Below are positions 8,822-14,793 of a stretch of DNA of 14,793 nt, piece by piece. Position 1 is the first letter of the stretch. The number at the start of each line of letters is the position of its first letter. The DNA is from Xanthoparmelia taractica (Eukaryota; Ascomycota; Lecanoromycetes; Lecanorales; Parmeliaceae): contig JANQBS010000548.1 in the NCBI GenBank assembly GCA_033085395.1, positions 1 through 14,793 of the forward strand, in the 5' to 3' direction. Made by a program: the position numbers and the translations under genes. The notes under the pieces were generated by a model, which saw only the letters and a program-made list of their open reading frames with translations, searched no databases and was not told where the DNA came from.

Positions 8822-9448
8822 ACTTATGCCATGATTGGAGTCAAGCTCGATCCTGCTAATCAAGAAGATAAGGTTTGTGCTGATACTGGATGTGGTGTGA
8901 GCTTGATAGATAGATTATGACATTTCCAGTAGTGTTCGAATGTAGCTATCTTCAAAATAACAACACCTTTGCGAGTACGTGGGGTTAATGCTTCTAAGCA
9001 CGAGACTTCGGAGTATATTACGCAAGATATCTATCTTTTTAGAATTGATGATTAAGGTCGAAGAGTGCTTGTATATCTACGCAGGGAGCTGTATATTGTT
9101 GATGATTTACGTGTCAAAATGCTTATTGAAAATGATATTATTGAGCCCGAAGGAATTGTTATTAATGTAGCTAACAAGAAAGCAAGGATTGGTAGCTGCA
9201 GTATTACGATCGATATCACTGCTCGACCTCGGGGCGAGTTTATGCGGAGAAAGATCTATATCAAATTATCTATTTTTGTGTCTTCGTATAGCGAGATAAT
9301 TCTACTAATCAAGGAAATTAATCTATCTAATAATCGTGATTTCTTATTTGAGTTAGTAGTGCAGACGAATTTAATAATATTCGCTTATTTAGTTAATTAT
9401 ATAATAACTGAGATTCTAGTTCGAAATAAGTCTAATATATCTATTTAA
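8822..9448 (+). pseudogene. Retropepsin-like aspartic protease region
   Basis: IGVKLDPAN is followed by VCADTGCGVSLIDR, the active-site motif D-T-G (GAT ACT GGA at 8882-8890). The catalytic Asp is intact. The next ~150 codons (LRVRGVNASKHETSEY, then LYIVDDLRVKMLIENDIIEP) fit the remaining beta-sheet core and flap region of fungal gypsy proteases. Stops interrupt at 8918, 8930 and 9053. It would process the polyprotein if intact. Confidence 0.8.
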
Positions 9449-9879
9449 ATCACAAAGAAATTAAGGCTTAAAAATGTTCTCGAAATAGATTACGAAAACT
9501 GCTTTTAAATTAATATCGAGTCTGAATTCGTCTTAACGAAAATAGTTATAAATTTAAGCATAGACTTAAGCTTAAATTAAGTAACTCTCTTATTAACTAA
9601 AGAAACTAAGCTATTAAATAAAGTTATAGTTTTCGAGAATATATAAGCTAAAACTACACTAGTCGATCTAGTTAACGAATTCCCAGAGATTTAATAAGAT
9701 ATAGACTTTATTAAAGTGTTAGAAGAAGAATAAATAAAGCTTTCGTTAAGAGATAACTAATAAATTAAGATTAGTAAGAAAGCCAAGGTCTATCCCTTGA
9801 GCATATAAGATCGGGAAGTAATTAATAAAGTCTTTGATAAGCTATACGAATAGGAAAGGCTTAAATGAATTAAAGATTC

Positions 9880-10600
9880 CATATTCTTCTTCTATTCGAT
9901 ATTTGTTGTGTGGAAAACACTTTCTAATAATATTATTAAGAGAAGATCGGTAATTAATATTCGAGATTTAAATAACTTATTACTTCGAGATATATATTTA
10001 GTATCTCTTTAGTAGAATATAATAGAGATATTAGCTAAATATAGTTTTATTTTAGTAATCGATGCTACTTTCTTTTTCTATTAATAGCGAGTGCATTTAG
10101 ACTATCGCTATATATAGATTATTATAAGTTATAGAGATTAGAAAATCTTTAATGTTTCAATTATAAGTTATATAAATTTCATTGCTTATATTTAACGTTA
10201 AATCGATAAGATCTTAAGGTATATTCTTAATGTAAAGATCTACGTTAATAATATAATTACGAGTGCTAAAACATTTTAATAGTATCTATAAGATCTTCAT
10301 TAATTATTTAAGCTTTTCATAAGATTTAATATTATTATTTCTTCTATAAAAGCCTTTCTAAGATATTTAAACGTTAATTTATTAAATAAAAAAGTTAATT
10401 TCTTTGACTTAATTTTATTAGAGAATAAGCTTAAAGCTATTTTAAACTTATAGTATTCTAATACTTTAAGAGAGCTCGAATATTATCTGGGATTAACTAA
10501 CTATCTGCGTTAATATATTTATTTTTATGCATAGTTAATATAGTTCTTATAGGATCTCAAAATACTACTTCTTAAGAAAACATCGAACTTTAAACGTTAG
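9880..10600 (+). pseudogene. Reverse transcriptase region, catalytic aspartates lost
   Basis: Recognisable blocks are FVVWKTL and VINIRDLNNLLL, then motif A VIDATFFFY (Asp codon at 10061 kept), then the catalytic box. Where Y-V-D-D is expected the DNA reads TAC GTT AAT AAT (10241-10252), Y-V-N-N. Both metal-binding Asp residues are changed by G to A. Downstream, LRELEYYLGLTNYLR is the connection block typical of Ty3/gypsy. Stops are dense. Polymerase activity is excluded. Confidence 0.88.
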
Positions 10601-10723
10601 CGAAAACAATATTCTTCTCAAACGAAACTATCTATAGCTTTAGAGAAGCAATTAACCTTCTTTTAGCTTCTCTAAGAAGTACTATCTTAGTCTACGATTT
10701 TAATACATTTTAATAATACTCGA

Positions 10724-11165
10724 ACTTTATAAATTAACTTAGATGCCTTAAAGGAATTTGATTTTGGGGCGGTAATCTTTTATATTAAATCAAATGCATA
10801 TGAAAACAAAGATAATTAATCTTCTCGTGTATAAACGGAGTCTATTCTCTTTCTATTAAGACTTTTAACTATAATAGAAAGAAATTACTAGTCTACGAAA
10901 TTAAAGATTGCTAATCTTGTTTGATATCTCAAGAAAATAAGACATATAATTGAATCTTCAAAGCATCCTATGAGAATACAGATAGACTATTCTACTATTA
11001 TTGATATCATAAAGCAAAATTCGATTATTTCAACCACATCAATAATGAGGATAAACGTTCGCTTAATTCGAGCTACCCAATTCTTAAGGCAGTTCAATCT
11101 AGTTATCTTACACAAAGAGCACATTATGCCTAATGCTCTGTCAAGGCTTGCAAGTCTAAATAGAG
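10724..11165 (+). pseudogene. RNase H region
   Basis: NLDALKEFDFGAVIFY corresponds to the first RNase H strand (usual form TDAS...GAVL), with Asp at 10742 kept. The end of the domain is clear: RATQFLRQFNLVILHKEH followed by IMPNALSRL, the familiar HxPG...ADALSR end. The stretch after ~10920 has many CA steps and only one stop in the 100+ codons up to 11270, far less damaged than the reverse transcriptase before it. Confidence 0.85.
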
Positions 11166-11272
11166 ATAATTCGCTGCCTCACCATCATTCGGAGTTAGAT
11201 GCTCTCCACACTAATGTTTTCACGGCAAGTTTGATAGAAATGAGTGCTACATTTTATGATAAGTGCATTTAA

Positions 11273-12300
11273 GGCTATCAACAAGATGGTTATTGGAAGA
11301 GGATTTCTTTGCAGCTCGATGCCAATGATAGTCTCAGCGAGAACGTAGCTTCTTTGCCTTTCGTGCGAGGAAAGCATCTCTTAGCTATAGATGCTAACCC
11401 CTATTTTTCGCCTCGGCCGAAAGGAGAACTACAGCAAGAACAGTAAAGTCTTACTCACGAAATGCAGCGAGATCTTATCTTTCATGTTAATAGAACTACT
11501 AGTCAATAACGACTTTATATTCCCACTTTGCTAGTAAAGAATATTCTCACTTTAGCATATAAGAAAGGGTATCCTGACTTTTAGAGATGCTACGAAATCG
11601 TTACATTATCCTAATATATTTATGAAATTACAAAGCATTTGCGAGACTTTATTCGATATTGCCTAAAGTGTTTAATGCTATAGATAAAAAGGTATATATC
11701 TTACGATAATTTGTAATTAATCTCATCTCCGCCGATACCTTTTTATACTCTAATAATTAACTTTATTCTAATATTATCTCTATCGAATTATAGGTTGAAT
11801 TGTATTATATCTATTATCTGTAAATTCATAAAAGTTATTTAATTAATCCCTGATAAGTTAACTTAAAAAGTATCTAATTAAATAAAAGTACTTTTAAATT
11901 GACTTAATATTATTAATTAAAAAATCTTAAAAGCTATTATTAGCGATCGAGATAGGAAATTCCTCTCGAAGCTTTAGAAATCGCTTTTCAAACTATTAAA
12001 GATTTCTCTACTATATTTAATAGTCTATTATTTATAGATTAATAATGCGAGCGAACGCACTAATCAGACTGCTAAGATAGCTTTAAGATACTTCGTGTAT
12101 ACCCTTGATAGATCTTCTTTATAATCGGAAGTGCTATCACGAATATAGACTTTCTTGAATAACTTCGTCTCTTCTGGGATTGGGATTACGCCGAGCGAAG
12201 TGACCTATGGTTTTACTTTAAACAGACCCCTGGATTTGCTACGTTTATTAGCTAAAATCGATTACGTCTCTACACGAATCACAGCTAAAGACGCTATTAA
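11273..12300 (+). pseudogene. Integrase region (H2C2 and D,D35E), partly inactivated
   Basis: The zinc-binding part reads AYKKGYPDF...RCYE and ends YCLKC. The two His of H-x3-H are Tyr (TAT at 11558 and 11570, C to T), while Cys-x2-Cys (11660, 11669) remains, 29 residues on. In the catalytic core the first Asp is Asn (AAC, 11759-11761). The second Asp (11945, in SDRDRKF) and Glu (12053, in ASERTNQT) are intact and exactly 35 residues apart, as in D,D35E integrases. SGIGITPSEVTYGF follows near 12175. It would insert the cDNA if intact. Confidence 0.9.
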
Positions 12301-12637
12301 TTTTGCTTAGATATTTAATAAATTTTATTACGATAGAAAGCATTAATTAATGTTTCTTAGGATAAAAGAATAGATACTTCTTCGATTGCATAAAGGCTAT
12401 AAGATCCCCTCTACTCTTGATATCATTAACAAGCTATTATAATAGTATATCGAGTTCTTTCAGGTGGTGGATAGAATAGATAGACTTATTTATAGATTTG
12501 CTATTTCTATAGAATAGAGGGTTTATTCTATCTTTATAATAACATAATTGAAATCTTATCCTACGCCAAAGAACGATTCTTTTCAACGCCCTCGACCTTA
12601 ACATATTTCGCCTATTTCTACAAATAATAATAATATA

Positions 12638-12808
12638 GTTAACTTAGAAATCGAATAACTTCTCAATAAACGAATTATTAACAAAGAATGTAATCTAACT
12701 ACAGAATACCTAATGAGATAAAAGAAATATGATTCTAAATATAACCAGTGATACAATATCAATGATCTTGATAATGCCCCTAAATTAATGAAGGAATATA
12801 AGGAGGAA
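12638..12808 (+). pseudogene. C-terminal chromodomain of the integrase
   Basis: Reads VNLEIE, stop, LLNKRIINKECNLTTEYLMR, stop, KKYDSKYNQ, stop, YNINDLDNAPKLMKEYKE. This matches a chromodomain (Y.VE.ll..R......eYLVrWkGy....tWe....l.na..li..y) at the position where chromoviruses carry one. Such domains bind methylated histone H3 and steer insertion into heterochromatin. That fits its finding here inside RIP DNA. Aromatic-cage residues are partly altered. A Ser/Thr/Pro- and Arg-rich tail follows to 12931. Confidence 0.85.
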
Positions 12809-12934
12809 GCAGCTAGAATTCGAGCTGTTACACCTACATCTACACCCTCTTCTGCAATCGCATCTCCGCCTTCCCAGCCGCCCGCAAAAAGAAGAGATCG
12901 TCCCAGAAGACATGATCTCGCTACTCCATCATGA

Positions 12935-13321
12935 CCCTCACGCTACACCTACTCACCAAACTTACATCCAGACGTACAACGAGTATTGTCGACCGAGATA
13001 TATTCCCCTCTACTCGATAACGTTTATGTGGCTGGAAGGAGATAACAAAGCATGAATGTTTTGTGGCATGAAGGGTTGATTGCATGATGATTATTGTTGT
13101 TGTTGTTTGACTACTAACTAACATTTTAACTGGCATTCTAACTATGTGGTTTGGCCGTCGAAAAGACCTCACTGCCACTACCGAAAGGACCTTACTGCCA
13201 CTAGCTTCCCGCCAATTTCAGTATGCTGCCACGCTGCCACCACACTACTCGATTAGCAGAGTTTTCCTGCGTGTATATAGCAAGCGAGGTCGCTCGCTTT
13301 TTCTTCTATTTCGGCGGATAC
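12935..13321 (+). other. 3' untranslated region of the retrotransposon
   Basis: About 390 bases of normal composition between the gag-pol end and the 3' LTR. A near-duplicate of GACCTCACTGCCACTA lies at 13166-13204. No clear polypurine tract abuts the LTR: the last bases are TTTCGGCGGATAC. No separate ORF is supported. Confidence 0.6.
13282..13299 (+). other. Hairpin upstream of the 3' LTR
   Basis: AAGCGAG, loop GTCG, CTCGCTT: a perfect 7-bp GC-rich stem followed by T-rich sequence, 22 bases before the LTR. Confidence 0.65.
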
Positions 13322-13465
13322 TGTCACGAGAAACGCACTTGCCAAGCAATCAAGAAATCAGCTAAGGCAAGTGCTTGGCAGACTGGCTGACTTAGATAGA
13401 ATTTTCCAACTTAGAATAATCAAGAATTAGACACCCAACTGACCACACTCATAATTGCTATTACA
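13322..13465 (+). repeat. 3' LTR (144 bp)
   Basis: Same borders and length as the 5' LTR, with three transitions between them. Relative to it the 3' copy has G for A once, T for C once and A for G once, so RIP-type hits fell on both copies. Both overlapping inverted repeats are fully preserved. Confidence 0.93.
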
Positions 13466-13845
13466 CGTTTTTAACTTTTTTTCAACTTTTTTTAAAAAAT
13501 TATATCTTTTTAATCTATTTATAGAATTTTATAATTACATAAGCGTTCGCTTAAGCTTTTTACGTATTTTTAGAATATAAAAAAATATTATATAATATAT
13601 TTATTAAAAACCCAATGGGAGTATGGGATATCTCATATCTTTCGATATGATATTCGAAAAACTGGTCCCATACCATCAAATATACCACACCTTTCCGACC
13701 CGTATTTATATATCTTAAAATTATATAAAAAATAATATAAATCTAAAGATTTAGCTTTTATAAAGACTTTATAATAACGTAAAAGAGAGCTTTATCTCTC
13801 TAAAAGCATTATCTTATATTAAATTAAATTAAATAACTAATTTAT

Positions 13846-13902
13846 AAATATATAGTAAACTTAGAAATATATAGTAGACTTAAGAATATATAGTAGACTT
13901 AA
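13846..13902. repeat. Three tandem copies of a ~19-20-bp unit
   Basis: Unit AAATATATAGTARACTTAG: copies at 13846-13864, 13865-13884 and 13885-13902, differing at one or two positions. Possibly a subterminal repeat of the host element. Confidence 0.75.
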
Positions 13903-13948
13903 ATAAAATTAATATTAATCTATTAATATATATTCGATATAAAGAAAT

Positions 13949-13964
13949 ATTCGTTATAACGAAT
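13949..13964. repeat. Perfect 16-bp palindrome ATTCGTTATAACGAAT
   Basis: The core TCGTTATAACGA equals the arms of the inverted repeat at 4912-4938, without the 3-bp spacer. This links the AT-rich DNA on the right of the nest to that on the left. Confidence 0.8.
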
Positions 13965-14388
13965 TATTATATTAGATTTCTTTATTTTATTATATCGAAA
14001 GTTAATTATAGCTTTTTTTCAAGATCGCTAAGTAGAAACTAGAAAGAATCGAATCTCGATTCGATAAATCTCGCGAATTTAATAATAAGTATTATAAAAA
14101 AACTAAGTTATCGTCTCGATAAAAATAATATATTAAATATAAAGAATATTATTCTTAAGTAATAAAACTTAGAAGAAAATATTAATAGATATCTTATAGC
14201 GATTATTACGATTTATTACTTCGTATTTCTTTCTTCGTTCTTTATTTTTCTTTTAATTATTTTTATTAAAATATAAAATAAAATTATTATAATCTTAATA
14301 TAAAAAGAAGAAGAATTATTAATTAATCTATTAAAGAGTAAAATCTATATATTAAATAACTCGATAATTTCTTTCTAATCGATAAATT

Positions 14389-14475
14389 TACGGCCGGAAA
14401 GGTCTAATATATTTGATGGGATATCCCATATCATACCGTACCATATCATACCATAAGAGGGTATTATAGGGGGGT
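14389..14475. mobile_element. Diverged third MITE-family end
   Basis: Reads TACGGCCGGAAAGGTC and, soon after, AATATATTTGATGGG. In the reverse orientation MITE copies 1 and 2 read TACGGGTCGGAAAGGTG then ATATATTTGATGG at the same spacing. Further on, ATACCGTACCATATCATACC resembles the internal TATGGTATT/CATACC part. This is therefore a relative inserted in the opposite sense, or an older subfamily. Its other end could not be found. Confidence 0.6.
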
Positions 14476-14793
14476 TATATCAGATCACTTATAAAGATAT
14501 AAGATAAGAAATTACTAATATTATGAAATAATCTAACAAATTTCTGGTATATGTAGGGGTATCTTATAATGTAGATTATTTCCTATATTAGGTGGCGGAT
14601 AAGATAAGAAAATTTCAGGTTAATATACAAGTTAGGGCGAAATTAGCTTAAGTATTATTTAATATGAAAAGGTTGTCGAGAACTCTATATGTTAGCGTCT
14701 AAATCGATAAAATTTTAATGCGCTTAGATAATTACTAGAATAATTACTAGAATTAATTATAAGATAAATTTATTCTTATAGAATCTTAATACT
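14476..14793. other. AT-rich DNA at window end, nothing assignable
   Basis: No gene. CA and TG steps reappear (ATCAGATCACTT, TTTCAGG), so RIP is weaker than before 14388. AGATAAGAAA-like words occur twice (14501 and 14599 areas), and AATTACTAGAAT-type words repeat near 14729-14755. It may be the interior of another element that continues past the window. Confidence 0.4.

Larger units (their letters stand above)
6542..12934 (+). pseudogene. Single-frame gag-pol polyprotein of a gypsy chromovirus, RIP pseudogene
   Basis: One frame can be followed for 6393 bases (about 2130 codons) from ATG 6542 (or 6548) to TGA 12932-12934. Every domain from gag to chromodomain lies in it, and no indel is needed. 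It is broken by 17 stops before 9449 (for example 6764, 6887, 7211, 7331, 7541, 8177, 8414, 8819, 9053, 9446), plus another right after the start at 6566. More than 60 follow after that. They are the stops CpA conversion makes from Gln, Trp and Arg codons. Gag and pol in one frame without a frameshift signal is known for several fungal chromoviruses. The final TGA may itself be RIP-made; the frame would then run to TAA at 13043-13045. Several catalytic residues are lost (separate entries). Confidence 0.92.
5987..13465 (+). mobile_element. Complete Ty3/gypsy chromovirus-type LTR retrotransposon, RIP-inactivated
   Basis: A 7479-bp element with 144-bp LTRs (TGTCAC...TTACA), a 5-bp target duplication CGTTT (5982-5986 and 13466-13470), a primer-binding site, and one long degraded gag-pol frame. 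Domain order is gag, zinc finger, protease, reverse transcriptase, RNase H, integrase, chromodomain, which defines the Ty3/gypsy chromoviruses. LTRs differ at 3 of 144 bases, all transitions. The coding frame holds more than 75 stops, so it cannot move unaided. It lies inside MITE copy 2. Confidence 0.95.
5982..13470. repeat. 5-bp target duplication CGTTT of the retrotransposon
   Basis: CGTTT at 5982-5986 and 13466-13470. The intact MITE copy 1 has a single CGTTT at the same place (5513-5517), which confirms duplication on insertion. Confidence 0.9.
5945..13704. mobile_element. hAT-like MITE, copy 2, split by an LTR retrotransposon
   Basis: The left piece (5945-5986, 42 bp) starts TACGGGTCGGAAAGATG and the right piece (13471-13704, 234 bp) ends CACCTTTCCGACCCGTA. 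Together they are 276 bp, against 277 bp for copy 1, and align with it end to end. It is flanked by the exact 8-bp duplication TTTATATA (5937-5944 and 13705-13712). At the join, copy 1 reads ATAGTCGTTTTTAA where copy 2 has ATAGTCGTTT, the LTR element, then CGTTTTTAAC. This shows the retrotransposon landed inside an already inserted MITE. One TIR base is changed G to A, a RIP-type transition. Confidence 0.9.
5937..13712. repeat. 8-bp target duplication TTTATATA around MITE copy 2
   Basis: TTTATATA lies at 5937-5944 and 13705-13712. The two copies, 7.8 kb apart, are still identical. Confidence 0.85.
13713..14388. other. RIP-saturated AT-rich block, right part of the host element
   Basis: No readable gene. 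Composition equals 4981-5468, with CA almost absent. On the + strand around 14035-14190 a frame reads charged stretches (RIESRFDKSREFN and similar) that may be transposase remains, but stops are frequent and I assign no family. It contains the small tandem repeat at 13846 and the palindrome at 13949. Confidence 0.6.

Noticed and set aside
7857..8834. 325-codon + strand open frame in another phase over gag
   Set aside because: Gln/Asn codons of gag (CAA, AAT) read one base off give a long stop-poor shadow. The peptide has no recognisable domain, while the frame beginning at 7787 continues gag.
13309..13321. Polypurine tract before the 3' LTR
   Set aside because: The bases before the LTR (TTTCGGCGGATAC) are not a purine run. 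The second-strand primer site is therefore not assigned.
14381..14770. GATAAATT at 14381-14388 and 14763-14770 as an 8-bp target duplication for the third MITE relative
   Set aside because: The right copy is not preceded by an inverted end like CCGGCCGTA. An 8-base AT-rich match within 400 bp can occur by chance.
1..14793. tRNA, rRNA or CRISPR array
   Set aside because: No cloverleaf T-loop with matching arms, no rRNA-like conserved block, and no regularly spaced identical repeats were seen on either strand.

Overview
The window looks like nuclear DNA of a filamentous ascomycete (Pezizomycotina). The reasons are two spliced genes with very short introns, and beside them an AT-rich repeat block in which CpA/TpG has been converted to TpA, the signature of repeat-induced point mutation (RIP). 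Species cannot be read from the sequence.

Positions 1-4803 are normal gene-bearing DNA. A three-exon gene (460-1251, +) encodes the SPC2/SPC25-type subunit of the signal peptidase complex. About 1.7 kb of DNA without a recognisable gene follows. A two-exon gene (2971-4659, +) then encodes a type II membrane protein with a PLOD-like glycosyltransferase domain. Both reading frames are intact.

At 4804 composition changes abruptly at a pogo/Tigger-like terminal repeat (TA, then CAGTCGAC...). From there to the window end is a nest of transposable elements. The outermost layer is a saturated-RIP sequence (4804-5476, 5754-5944 and 13705-14388). Two copies of a ~277-bp inverted-repeat element with 8-bp target duplications (hAT-like MITE) sit in it, at 5477-5753 and 5945-13704. 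The second is split by a complete 7479-bp Ty3/gypsy chromovirus-type LTR retrotransposon (5987-13465), with 144-bp LTRs and a CGTTT target duplication. A third, diverged MITE relative starts at 14389.

The retrotransposon carries gag, a zinc finger, protease, reverse transcriptase, RNase H, integrase and chromodomain in one single + strand frame from about 6542 to 12934. The frame holds more than 75 stop codons and no frameshift, so it is a RIP pseudogene. RIP damage is patchy: heavy over reverse transcriptase and integrase cores, light over LTRs, leader, gag, the RNase H-integrase linker and the tail.

No new gene system (defence, toxin, biosynthetic) was found. The interest lies in the dated nesting, the RIP mosaic, and structural details of the LTR and MITE.
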